This document shows, in pieces, positions 18,129 through 26,963 of a DNA stretch of 64,000 bases. Below the pieces are notes generated by a model. It ran no database searches, was not told where the DNA came from, and worked only from the letters and a program-made list of their open reading frames with translations. The stretch comes from CAIWHR01 sp963726765. GTDB lineage: Bacteria; Pseudomonadota; Gammaproteobacteria; Burkholderiales; Casimicrobiaceae. The DNA is taken from NCBI GenBank assembly GCA_963726765.1, contig CAVSDH010000006.1, positions 186,001 through 250,000 on the forward strand. Reading direction: 5' to 3'. A program made the translations under genes and the position numbers. Position 1 is the first letter of the stretch. Each line of letters begins with the position of its first letter.

Positions 18129-18839
18129 TTGATCGCCGGAGCGACCTGTCTCATCAAACTCGAGGCAGCAGCGCTTGTCCGCGGGCTGGTACTTGCGATC
18201 GAATGGTTGGCCATGTCGGCGTGTGCACTGATTGCTCTCTGCGGAGTGGTCGTACTGAGGCGCGACGGCGCTCTCAATGGTGCCAGATCCGACCTGTTCC
18301 TGGCTGCGAATGCCAGTCGATCCGAGCCGGCGATAGCCGCAGACGGCGCACAGGCAGTCGGTCTGCTCTCCCGCCTCGGTCGTTTAGCCGGTGTATGCCG
18401 AGGCCATGTCGTCGGTGACTTGGTGGAGATACGGTCATACGAGGAGATTGCCAAGACGCTCGACGAACGCGAATGCCTCGACGGCCTGCCGTTCATGCCG
18501 GAGATGCGGCAGTTCTGCGGCCAGCAGGCGAGGGTGTTCAGGTATGCGGACAAGATCTGGGATTACAACCGCAGCCGCACGATTCGCAGGCTCAGGGACT
18601 CGGTCTTGCTGGCCGGACTGCGCTGCACCGGTCGCGACCACGACGGATGTCAGGCGGGCTGCTACCTGATATGGAAAGTGGATTGGCTGAGACGAACCGT
18701 CAAACGAAGTGAGATCGGGTCAGGACGGACCACGACCGCAAATTGGGACGTCGGATGTGGCGACCGCGTACGCCACTCCCGCCGAGAGACCGACCGGGGG
18801 TGCACCGGGATCGGAAAGCGCCGGCGACCGGCGGTATGA
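18129..18839 (+). CDS. Uncharacterised Cys-containing protein A of a tandem pair
   Basis: I do not know the function. Two hydrophobic stretches at the N-terminus suggest membrane anchoring. A soluble core follows: EIRSYEEIAKTLDE, LPFMPEMRQFCG and FRYADKIWDY, then GLRCTGRDHDGCQAGC and a closing W-K-V-D-W. Four cysteines plus a His in this order (CG, C, C, C) look like a metal site. I recognise the core from unannotated proteins in other bacterial genomes. The downstream gene encodes a related core with the same RSxEEIxxTLDE opening, so this is a tandem of two distant paralogues. The start is uncertain: TTG at 18129 is the annotated choice, but the frame stays open back to 18039 and codes a continuous hydrophobic stretch from about 18093. 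It may therefore begin upstream with a rare start codon. Confidence 0.6.
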   Translation: MIAGATCLIKLEAAALVRGLVLAIEWLAMSACALIALCGVVVLRRDGALNGARSDLFLAANASRSEPAIAADGAQAVGLLSRLGRLAGVCRGHVVGDLVEIRSYEEIAKTLDERECLDGLPFMPEMRQFCGQQARVFRYADKIWDYNRSRTIRRLRDSVLLAGLRCTGRDHDGCQAGCYLIWKVDWLRRTVKRSEIGSGRTTTANWDVGCGDRVRHSRRETDRGCTGIGKRRRPAV

Positions 18840-18876
18840 GTGCCAATATACGGAACTCGCCGCCGCGTCCACGCCG

Positions 18877-19392
18877 ATGTCGCCGCGTGACCGGAGGCAG
18901 GACCTTCGACCCCTGTTCAGCGGCAATGTCACGCTCCGGGCGTATTTGATAGCGATCGCGACCCGGATTTTCAACCGGGTTCAGCGAATTCGTGGCGGGT
19001 TCGAGTTCGCAGTGGTCCCCCCCGGCCTTCGCAAATCCACACCGGTCGAGATCCAGGATTTGCGACCGGGAGACAAGGTTCGCGTACGCTCCAGAGAGGA
19101 TATCCTCGCCACCCTGGACGAGAATCGTCGCAACCGCGGACTCTGGTTTGACCGGGAGATGCTGAAGCACTGTGGTCGCAACTACACCGTGTTGAAAAGA
19201 GTCGAACGGATCATCGACGACAACACGGGCAAGATGCTGCAAATGAAGACCCCGTGCATTGTCCTCGATGGCGTTTACACATCCGGCGAGTTCGAACGCT
19301 TCTGTCCGCAGCACGACCATATCTTCTGGCGCGAAGCCTGGCTCGTCCGAGAGAACCAGAATCTTCCGGACCGTCAAGGCGCCCCCGCATAG
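18877..19392 (+). CDS. Uncharacterised Cys-containing protein B of a tandem pair
   Basis: About 171 residues, function unknown. The N-terminal region (LFSGNVTLRAYLIAIATRIF) is amphipathic or membrane-associating. It is followed by a short basic linker and then the core: LRPGDKVRVRSREDILATLD, NRGLWFDREMLKHCGR, VERIIDDNTGKMLQMKTPC, and a final FCPQHDHIFWREAWL. The cysteines (CG, C, C) and the late histidines occupy positions comparable to those in protein A just upstream, and both cores end in an aromatic W-x-E-x-W or W-K-x-x-W motif. I choose ATG 18877 because the conserved part begins soon after it. The reading frame is open further upstream, where it overlaps gene A in another frame. Confidence 0.65.
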   Translation: MSPRDRRQDLRPLFSGNVTLRAYLIAIATRIFNRVQRIRGGFEFAVVPPGLRKSTPVEIQDLRPGDKVRVRSREDILATLDENRRNRGLWFDREMLKHCGRNYTVLKRVERIIDDNTGKMLQMKTPCIVLDGVYTSGEFERFCPQHDHIFWREAWLVRENQNLPDRQGAPA

Positions 19393-19605
19393 TTCGTCAA
19401 CCGCGGGCGGCTTCCGAAAGCATCCGAGTGCGACAACGCGCTCAGTCCGGCGCACCGGGATATGCGCACTACGCGACGTTCCATTTGCAGTCGCAATCGT
19501 CCAGATGCAACGTCCGCTGCGCATTTGCGATATCCTATGAACCTCGCACCTGCGACCGACGTCGGGCTCGCAAGTGGTTGGAACACTACAGCACGACACT
19601 AAACA

Positions 19606-20595
19606 ATGGGTATGCCGCAAGAGCCGTTCGTCAGCGTAATCACCCCGGTCTACAACGGGGCGGAATTTCTGGCCGAGTGCATCGACAGCGTTCTCGCACA
19701 GACGTACCGAAATTACGAATACATCATCGTCAACAATTGCAGCAAGGACCGCACGCTTCAAATCGCGCAGGAGTATGCCGCGAAGGACAGCCGCATTCGC
19801 ATTCACGACAACACAGATTTCGTCGGAGTGATCGAGAATCACAACAATGCGTTCAAACTCATGCCCGGCGGTGCCAAATATTGCAAGGTGATCTCCGCGG
19901 ACGACTTTCTCTTTCCCGACTGCATCGCGCAAATGGTCGCGCTCGCCGAGGCTCACCCATCGGTCGGCTTCGTCGGTTCGTATCAGCTCAGCGTCGACCA
20001 CATCAGGTGGCAGGGGTTCAAGTACCCGACGCCGGTTTTTCCCGGGACGGAGCTCTGCCGCAGGATTTTCCTGGGCGGAGACCGCGATTTCGGGTTTGGA
20101 ACCCCCACCTCGCTCCTCTATCGAGCTGATCTCGTCCGGAACAGCCCGGCCTTCTATCCGAATTCGTCACCGCATGCAGACACCAGCGCTTGCTTCGAGC
20201 ATTTGCGCAACTGCGATTTCGGTTTTCTGTACCAGGTCTTGTGCTACGAACGCACACATGGCGAGACTCAGAGTTCCGCTTCGGCACAACTCAACCGCTA
20301 TTCGTCGGCCGTCCTGAGCGATGTCCTGACCTATGGACCTTCGTATCTGACCAAAGACGAGCTGGCGCGGCAAATCGATGAAACGCTTCAGGACTATCAT
20401 CGATTCCTGGCGGTCAACCGATATTTCAGGACCAGAGACAAGGCATTCTGGGATTACCACCAGGGCAGGCTCGCAGAACTTGGGTATCCTCTGAAACCCC
20501 TTGACTTGCCGAAGGCCGCGGTCATGAAATTCTTCGAGGAACTGGCAAATCCCGGATTGGCCGTTCAAAAATTCCGGACGCGCGAGTTGCGTTGA
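19606..20595 (+). CDS. Glycosyltransferase family 2
   Basis: A 329-residue GT-A-fold glycosyltransferase. The N-terminal SVITPVYNGAEFLAECIDS with the family D-S-V-L-A-Q-T-Y continuation, NNCSKDRTLQIAQEY, and the acidic SADDFLFPDC motif in the metal/nucleotide site are clear. It would transfer a sugar from a nucleotide donor to the growing undecaprenyl-linked unit on the cytoplasmic face of the inner membrane. Donor and acceptor cannot be read from sequence. The ATG at 19606 is chosen; a second in-frame ATG lies two codons later. It precedes the UDP-xylose synthase gene by about 50 bp. Confidence 0.88.
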   Translation: MGMPQEPFVSVITPVYNGAEFLAECIDSVLAQTYRNYEYIIVNNCSKDRTLQIAQEYAAKDSRIRIHDNTDFVGVIENHNNAFKLMPGGAKYCKVISADDFLFPDCIAQMVALAEAHPSVGFVGSYQLSVDHIRWQGFKYPTPVFPGTELCRRIFLGGDRDFGFGTPTSLLYRADLVRNSPAFYPNSSPHADTSACFEHLRNCDFGFLYQVLCYERTHGETQSSASAQLNRYSSAVLSDVLTYGPSYLTKDELARQIDETLQDYHRFLAVNRYFRTRDKAFWDYHQGRLAELGYPLKPLDLPKAAVMKFFEELANPGLAVQKFRTRELR

Positions 20596-20647
20596 CGCAA
20601 ATGACACGTGCCGGTCGCGGAATGGCTACCGATTAAAGAGGAACGCC

Positions 20648-21601
20648 TTGAAAGACGCCAATACGATACGGACAATGGTGACGGGGGGCGCCGGATTCAT
20701 CGGTTCCCATCTTTGCGAGCGACTGCTCCAGAACGGCCGCGACGTCCTGTGCATCGACAATTTCTATACCGGGACAAAGCGCAACATCGCCGAACTGCTT
20801 GGCAACCCGCGCTTTGAAGTGATGCGGCACGACATCACGTTTCCGCTGTACGTCGAAGTCGACGAAGTGTTCAACCTCGCGTGCCCGGCCTCGCCCATCC
20901 ACTATCAGAACGATCCCGTGCAGACGACGAAGGTCAACGTGCACGGAGCGATCAACATGCTCGGACTCGCCAAGCGGATTCGCGCAAAGATCCTCCAGGC
21001 CTCGACGTCTGAAGTCTACGGCGACCCCTCGGTTCATCCGCAGGTCGAATCCTACTGGGGCAACGTGAATCCGATCGGCCCACGGGCCTGCTACGACGAA
21101 GGCAAGCGTTGCGCAGAGACGCTATTCTTCGACTACCACCGGCAGCACCGGCTGCAGATAAAGGTTGCGCGGATCTTCAACACCTACGGACCGCGCATGC
21201 ATCCGAATGACGGACGCGTCGTGTCGAATTTCATCGTCCAGGCGCTCAAGGGCGAGCCGATCACCATCTATGGCGACGGATCGCAGACCCGCTCCTTTTG
21301 CTATGTGGACGACCTTGTCGACGGCCTGCTTCGGCTCATGAGCACGGCCGATGACGTCACGGGGCCGATGAATCTCGGCAACCCTACGGAGTGCACGATA
21401 CTCGGTCTTGCCGAGCAAATTGTCCAACTGACCAACGCGCGGTCCGAGATCGTGCTGAAAAAGCTCCCCGAGGACGACCCGAAGAAGCGCAAGCCGGACA
21501 TTTCTCTCGCCAAGGCGCGTCTTGGTTGGGAGCCCGGGATCGCACTCGAGAAGGGGCTTCCGAAAACGATCGCGTATTTCGACAAGCTTCTCAGTTCCTG
21601 A
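20648..21601 (+). CDS. uxs: UDP-glucuronate decarboxylase (UDP-xylose synthase)
   Basis: An extended short-chain dehydrogenase/reductase that oxidises and decarboxylates UDP-glucuronate, giving UDP-xylose. Visible motifs are the NAD-binding VTGGAGFIGSHLCERL, ACPASPIHYQ, ASTSEVYGDP, the catalytic Tyr-Lys in RACYDEGKRCAET, ARIFNTYGPRM, and GNPTECTILGLAEQIV, a combination characteristic of the UXS family rather than of RmlB or GalE. The length of 317 residues is normal. The start appears to be TTG at 20648, placed after AAGAGGAAC; no ATG lies in frame before the Rossmann motif. It implies xylose or a xylose-derived sugar in the polymer. No UDP-glucose 6-dehydrogenase for its substrate is obvious in the window. 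Confidence 0.9.
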   Translation: MKDANTIRTMVTGGAGFIGSHLCERLLQNGRDVLCIDNFYTGTKRNIAELLGNPRFEVMRHDITFPLYVEVDEVFNLACPASPIHYQNDPVQTTKVNVHGAINMLGLAKRIRAKILQASTSEVYGDPSVHPQVESYWGNVNPIGPRACYDEGKRCAETLFFDYHRQHRLQIKVARIFNTYGPRMHPNDGRVVSNFIVQALKGEPITIYGDGSQTRSFCYVDDLVDGLLRLMSTADDVTGPMNLGNPTECTILGLAEQIVQLTNARSEIVLKKLPEDDPKKRKPDISLAKARLGWEPGIALEKGLPKTIAYFDKLLSS

Positions 21602-21650
21602 GCTCGTCGCATAGGCGGGGTCCGTTGCGGATCTCGACAGTCGTCCTTAC

Positions 21651-22976
21651 ATGAACGTCGCAGCATCACAATTCGCGGTCGACCCGTCACCCGACATCAT
21701 CCGACGGACGCTTCACTCGTTCGAGGCGTGGCTCGACCGCTTCGGCGAGTTGTCCTTCGACCATCAGAGCTATTTTGCCGGGCCGATCGGCGGTCGCGCG
21801 AAGGCCCTTTACTACCGCCGTCCGCTCCTCGGCACGATCGCCGTCGCTCCGATGATCGTCAGCGAGGCATTTGTACCGGCCGCACGACGCCTCTTCTGGC
21901 GCCCCCAACGGTTCCCGATCGCGGATGCGCACTACGCGATGGGATTCGCGCTCCTCGCGCAGCTGACCCAGGACTCGAGATACCTCGACCGGGCCGTGCA
22001 TTTTCTCGAAGTGCTGGAATCCACGCGGTGCCCCGGTTACGAGCACTTCTGCTGGGGATACCCGTTCGACTGGGTAACGCGGTCCGGAGTCATGAAAGCA
22101 GGAACGCCGCTCATCACCACCACGCCTTACGTGTACGAGGCCTTCTCGTACGTGCACCGGATCGACGGAAATCCGCGGTGGCGCGCGACCATGGCATCGA
22201 TGGCCGAGCACGCGTTTCTGGATATCAAGGACCGCGAAATATCGGCCGATGTCGCCACGGCAGGTTACAACCCGGACGATACCGAAGGCCTGGTCATCAA
22301 TGCGAGCGCCTATCGCGCGTTCATGCTGTTTGACGCTTCCAGGACGTTCGCGCGCCCGGATTACCGGCGGACCGCGGAACGCAATCTGAATTTCGTGCTG
22401 CAGGCGCAGCAGTCCGACGGCTCCTGGTTCTATGCTTCCGATGGCGTCCGCGACTTTGTCGACCACTTTCACACCTGCTTCGTGCTGAAGGCGCTCGCCA
22501 AGATCGAGCACGAGGTCGATGACGCAAGTCTTCGCAAGGCCATCGACGCCGGCGTGGATTACTACACGCGCAACCTCTTCGACGACGCAGGTCTGCCCAA
22601 GCCGTTTGCCAGGCGGCCGCGACTGACCGTTTACCAGCGTGAACTCTACGATTACGCAGAGTGCCTCAATGTCGGCGCCCTGCTCCGCGGACGCTATCCG
22701 ATGCTCGATGCGCGAGTGGGTTCGACGCTCGCCGATTTCCTCGGCAACTGGCGGAAGCGCGACGGCTCGTTTCGGTCCCGAAGACTGCTTGCCGGATGGG
22801 ACAACGTGCCGATGCACCGCTGGGCGCAGGCGCAGATGTTCCGCAGCCTGTGCTTCCTGCTCACTGTCATCGACAGGCCGCATGCCGCGACCGGAAGCAA
22901 ATCGGCCGGGCATCCCGAGAAGATGTCCCCCGGCCTTACCCGCGCAACCGCAGTCCCGCACGGCGACGCGCGCTGA
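21651..22976 (+). CDS. Alpha/alpha-toroid (six-hairpin glycosidase-like) protein
   Basis: A 441-residue, mainly helical, cytoplasmic-looking protein without a signal peptide. Repeated helical hairpins and motifs such as HYAMGFALLAQLT, CWGYPFDWVTRSG, ATAGYNPDDTEGLVINASAYRAF, LQAQQSDGSWFYASD and VDHFHTCFVLKAL resemble the (alpha/alpha)6 barrels of glycoside hydrolases and prenyltransferase-like toroids. Proteins like this occur in polysaccharide loci, but I know of no proven activity. It sits directly upstream of the asparagine synthase (15 bp gap), which suggests a shared transcript. Confidence 0.6.
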   Translation: MNVAASQFAVDPSPDIIRRTLHSFEAWLDRFGELSFDHQSYFAGPIGGRAKALYYRRPLLGTIAVAPMIVSEAFVPAARRLFWRPQRFPIADAHYAMGFALLAQLTQDSRYLDRAVHFLEVLESTRCPGYEHFCWGYPFDWVTRSGVMKAGTPLITTTPYVYEAFSYVHRIDGNPRWRATMASMAEHAFLDIKDREISADVATAGYNPDDTEGLVINASAYRAFMLFDASRTFARPDYRRTAERNLNFVLQAQQSDGSWFYASDGVRDFVDHFHTCFVLKALAKIEHEVDDASLRKAIDAGVDYYTRNLFDDAGLPKPFARRPRLTVYQRELYDYAECLNVGALLRGRYPMLDARVGSTLADFLGNWRKRDGSFRSRRLLAGWDNVPMHRWAQAQMFRSLCFLLTVIDRPHAATGSKSAGHPEKMSPGLTRATAVPHGDAR

Positions 22977-22991
22977 TCCGGAGCCCTGACC

Positions 22992-24921
22992 ATGTGCGGC
23001 ATTTGCGGTCAATACAATTTCCGGGAGTCAAAACCCGTCGACGCGGCGACCGTCAAGGCAATGGCACGCTCGATTGCACATCGCGGACCCGACGACGAGG
23101 GCTATCACTTCGCGGGACCGGTCGGCCTGGGATTCCGACGACTCTCGATCATCGACCTCGCCGGCGGCCATCAGCCAATGGCGGACGCGGAGGAAACGGT
23201 GTGGGTCGTCTTCAACGGCGAGATCTACAACTTTCCGGAACTGAGACGCGAGCTCGAATCTTTCGGCCACGTCTTCCGCACACGCTCGGACACCGAGGTC
23301 ATCATCCATGGCTACAAGCAGTGGGGAACCGAGATCCTGAACCGGCTCAACGGGATGTTCGGGCTTGCCCTCTGGGACGATCGACGCAAGCGCCTTGTCA
23401 TCGCGCGCGACGCCGCGGGCATCAAGCTCGTTTACTACCGGGTCGACGGTGGTACCGTGAGTTTCGGCTCCGAATTGCGCGCGGTGTTGGCTTCTCTTTC
23501 GCAGCGGCCGGAAATCGACGTCACCGCCGTCAACCTGTTCCTGCGCTATCGCTACACGCCATCGCCTCTCACACTTCACCAGGGTGTCCGCAAATTGGCC
23601 CCCGGAACGATGGCAATCTTCGAGAAGGGCGACTGGCACGTCGAGCGCTGGTACCAATTCCGTCCGACTCCGTTTTCACCGCCGTTGACGGATGAGGAAG
23701 CCGCCGAGCAACTGCTGGACATCTACAAGCGCGCGATGAAGCGGCATCTTCTCAGTGACGTTCCGGTCGGACTTCTGCTGAGCGGCGGTGTCGATTCGGG
23801 GCTATTGCTGGGTCTGATGCGACTCTACGGCGACAAATGGCCCACCTACACCGTCGGGTACGGAAAGGCGGCCTACAAGGACGACGAACTGACCGACGCG
23901 GCGGAGACTGCAGCGCTTTTCTCCTCCCTGAACGCATCGACGACGCTCAGCCGGGATACGTTCGAGTCGTCGCTGTCGAAGATCGTGTCGTCTGCTCGAG
24001 GAACCGATTGCGTCCTCGTCGATCGTGCCGATGTATTTCGTCTGCGAGCGGGCGCGGCAGGACGTCAAAGTGGCGCTGGTCGGCCAGGGTCCGGACGAGC
24101 TTTTCGGCGGCTACCACCGTCATCTCGGCGTGCAGTACGGATCGCACTGGCGGCGGCTCCCGCAATGGCTCCGGACGGGCGTTCATCGTGGAATACGCTA
24201 CCTGCCTCGCCAGGAAACTCTGAAGCGTGGCGTGTATTCGCTGGATGTCGAGGACCGCCTCAGGCGCTATCAAAACGTGTTCTCCATCCTGCCCGGAGAT
24301 GCCGTCGACGGCCTGTTCCGGCCCGGGCTGCTGCCACCGGGCGCCGGCGACAGCATCCGCGACTCGTGGGCGGACCTCGCACCGGAAATGGAGGGCTGCG
24401 ACGAACTTGGTGCCTTCCAGGTTCTGGAGATACGCTCCTCGCTGCCCGACGAACTCCTCATGTATGCCGACAAGCTTTCGATGGCCCACGGCCTCGAAGT
24501 CCGCGTGCCGTACCTCGACAAGGAAGTGGTGGAGTTCGCCGAGCGACTCCCGGCCAAGTTCAAGGTCCGTGGCGGCCGGCAGAAGTGGCTGCACCGAAAG
24601 GTCTGCCAGTCGTTCCTGCCGCAGGCGATCATGGCACGCAAAAAGCGCGGATTCGCGGTCAACGTCGTGGACCAGTGGTTTCACAATTCGCTCGACAGCC
24701 GGATGGGCCGCTACCTCCTCGACCGCGATTCGATGATGTTCCAGTATCTGGTTCCGGAGGCAGTCAAACAGCTTGTCGACGAACATCGATCCGGCAGGCA
24801 CGACAATCACAAGATGCTGTTCAGCCTCATCGTGTTCGAGGAATGGCTGCGCACCAGCGATTCCGCAGGGCGAAACGCCGCGTCGACCGGGCCCGACGCG
24901 GCACGCGTGGCACTCGCATAG
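22992..24921 (+). CDS. asnB: Asparagine synthase family amidotransferase (frameshift near 23992)
   Basis: A glutamine-dependent amidotransferase. The N-terminal Ntn glutaminase domain begins MCGICGQYNF, so Cys2 is the nucleophile, and SIAHRGPDDEG, VFNGEIYNF and RSDTEVIIHGY are all conserved. The synthetase domain has the PP-loop LLSGGVDSG near residue 255 and GQGPDELFGGYHRH. A single extra base at about 23992 separates LSKIVSS from EEPIASSSIVPMYF; the second half runs in the next frame from about 23993 to 24921. Without the correction, the upstream frame runs on meaninglessly into the following gene. In surface polysaccharide loci such proteins make asparagine or amidate sugar carboxylates. 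Given the uronic-acid genes here, amidation of a uronic acid is a reasonable guess. Confidence 0.88.
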
Positions 24922-24950
24922 CGTGCCCGACCGCATCTGACGTTTCATCC

Positions 24951-25835
24951 ATGCCTCTCGAATACATTCTCATCACGCCCGCACGCAACGAGGCGGACTA
25001 CATTGAGAAGACGCTGAAGTCCGTCGTTGCACAAACGGTCCTTCCGAAACGCTGGATCATCGTGAGCGACGGATCCACGGACGGCACCGATGAACTCGTC
25101 CGCAAGTATCAGCCAGGGCGTGAATGGCTCGAGCTCATCCGGCTTCCGGAACGCAAGGAGAGACATTTCGCGGCGAAGGTCAATGCCTTCAATGCCGCTT
25201 ACGACCGAGTCAAGTCGCTTTCGTTCGACATCGTCGGCAACCTCGATGCCGACGTCTCGTTCGGCGAGGACTATATGGAGTACCTCCTCGGCAAGTTCGA
25301 AGCCATGCCGAAACTTGGCGTGGCCGGCACTCATTACATCGAGGGCGATTTTCACTCTTACCGCGACAGCTACATCAACGTGCACCACGTCAACGGCCAG
25401 GTTCAACTCTTTCGCAGGTCATGCTACGAGGACATCGGCGGCTACGTTCCGATCAAAGGCGGCGGAATCGACTGGGTGGCGGTAACGACTGCGCGGATGA
25501 AAGGATGGACTACGTACTCGTTCGAGGAACGAACCTTCAACCATCATCGCGCCATGGGGACGGCCGGGACAAGCCTGCTCGGCTCGCGCTTCCACTACGG
25601 CAAGAAGGACTATTTCCTCGGCGGGCATCCGCTGTGGCAGATATTTCGCAGCACGTTCCAGCTGGCGAAGAAACCGTACGTGCTTGGTGGCGCAAGCCTG
25701 CTTGCAGGTTACACGTGGTGTTGGATCACGCGCCACGAACGTCCGGTTTCGCCGGAACTCATCGCGTTTCACCGCCGAGAGCAGTTGGCGCGACTCAAGA
25801 GCCTTTTATCCGATCGCCTGGGGTTCACCCGTTGA
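24951..25835 (+). CDS. Glycosyltransferase family 2
   Basis: A 294-residue GT-A glycosyltransferase. YILITPARNEADYIEKTLKS and IIVSDGSTDGTDELVRKY form the nucleotide-sugar-binding N-terminus, followed by the D-x-D-type GNLDADVSFGEDYM motif and the GGYVPIKGGGIDW acceptor-side region. The start is the ATG at 24951 (MPLEYIL). The open frame extends far upstream only because of the frameshift in the preceding asparagine synthase gene. The gap to that gene is about 30 bp, so co-transcription is likely. Confidence 0.87.
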   Translation: MPLEYILITPARNEADYIEKTLKSVVAQTVLPKRWIIVSDGSTDGTDELVRKYQPGREWLELIRLPERKERHFAAKVNAFNAAYDRVKSLSFDIVGNLDADVSFGEDYMEYLLGKFEAMPKLGVAGTHYIEGDFHSYRDSYINVHHVNGQVQLFRRSCYEDIGGYVPIKGGGIDWVAVTTARMKGWTTYSFEERTFNHHRAMGTAGTSLLGSRFHYGKKDYFLGGHPLWQIFRSTFQLAKKPYVLGGASLLAGYTWCWITRHERPVSPELIAFHRREQLARLKSLLSDRLGFTR

Positions 25836-25912
25836 TATTGGCTCCGAGCACCCCGATGAAACGTCAAGCCTCGACCTGTTTCCCCTATACGTTGTGAGCG
25901 CCTGAATTCGCG

Positions 25913-26866
25913 ATGAGCATTGCACCCGAGGCACGCGTCTTCAGCAAGGAAACGATCATTCGCGGTCAGCCGGCGCGCATCGAATGCGTCGAGATCGCGG
26001 GTCAAACCTATTCAATTGATCGCGGCCTCGTCACAACTGTCGGCCTGGAGGACGATTGGTACGAGGACGTTCGGGACCCGGCATCGGTGGTCGGAATCCT
26101 AAGGGAGGCAAAAACCGTCCGTCCGGATTTGTTCACCTTCTGGCAACGGATGCCCGACGTTGAACCTCGTTTCCCCTATCATCGCATATGGGAGGACATC
26201 GCCGTATTGCCCGTCACCAGTTACGATCATTGGTTGAAATCACAGATCAAGTCGCGCGTCCGAAATCAGATACGCAAGACCGAGAAAGACGGATTGATCG
26301 TCAAGGAGGTTCCCTACGATGACGACTTCGTCGGCGGAATGACCACGATCTTTAACGAATCGCCGATTCGGCAAGGACGCCGTTACTGGCACTACGGCAA
26401 GGATTTCGAGACCGTGAAACTTCAGTTTTCGCGATTCGTATTTCGGGAGCGAATGATCGGCGCGTATTACGAAGGCGAGATGGTTGGGTTCATGATGCTC
26501 GCGGATGCAGGTGGATTCGCGCTGACAGGTCAGATCATTTCGAGCCTCAAGCATCGAGATAAATCGCCAAATAACGCGCTGATCGCGAAGGCCGTCGAAG
26601 TCTGCGCGGCAAACGGCTTTCCCTACCTGATCTACCTTTTCTGGAGCGACGATTCGCTCGCCGAATTCAAAAGACGCTGCGGATTCGAACGGGTCCGAGT
26701 CCCACGATATTACATTCCGATTACGTGGAAGGGAGCGCTTGCTCTCAAGTTGGGTGCCCAAGGCGGATGGAAGGGAATGATTCCGGGGCCGGTCAAGAGC
26801 CGGCTCAAGCGCCTGCGCGCGCATTGGTACCGGAAGCAGGACGATCACCGTGCGCACGTTCTTTGA
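25913..26866 (+). CDS. GNAT/FemAB-like acyltransferase
   Basis: A 317-residue protein of the GNAT fold with similarity to FemAB-type and other two-lobed acyltransferases. WLKSQIKSRVRNQIRKTEKDG is the basic helix often seen in this group, followed by ESPIRQGRRYWHYGKDF, then IGAYYEGEMVGFMMLAD and a C-terminal GNAT-like strand-helix (NALIAKAVEVCAANG, then FKRRCGFERVRVPRYY). It may acylate an amino sugar or attach an amino acid; the donor is unknown. FemAB-like proteins are frequent partners of exosortase-A polysaccharide loci. The ATG is at 25913. Confidence 0.65.
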   Translation: MSIAPEARVFSKETIIRGQPARIECVEIAGQTYSIDRGLVTTVGLEDDWYEDVRDPASVVGILREAKTVRPDLFTFWQRMPDVEPRFPYHRIWEDIAVLPVTSYDHWLKSQIKSRVRNQIRKTEKDGLIVKEVPYDDDFVGGMTTIFNESPIRQGRRYWHYGKDFETVKLQFSRFVFRERMIGAYYEGEMVGFMMLADAGGFALTGQIISSLKHRDKSPNNALIAKAVEVCAANGFPYLIYLFWSDDSLAEFKRRCGFERVRVPRYYIPITWKGALALKLGAQGGWKGMIPGPVKSRLKRLRAHWYRKQDDHRAHVL

Positions 26867-26963
26867 GCGCGTTCCCGTAGGACGCACGCAATCGTCAAGC
26901 TCTGCCCGCTGTCCGGAAAGTGCATGACACCTATGTCAATTGCAACGCGCTCGCGGCCCTGAT

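Noticed and set aside
18700..20001. 433-codon minus-strand frame
   Set aside because: Antisense to the unknown protein pair and to the family 2 glycosyltransferase, with no domain and no ribosome binding site.
21687..23012. 441-codon minus-strand frame
   Set aside because: Exact antisense shadow of the alpha/alpha-toroid gene; its length reflects high GC content.
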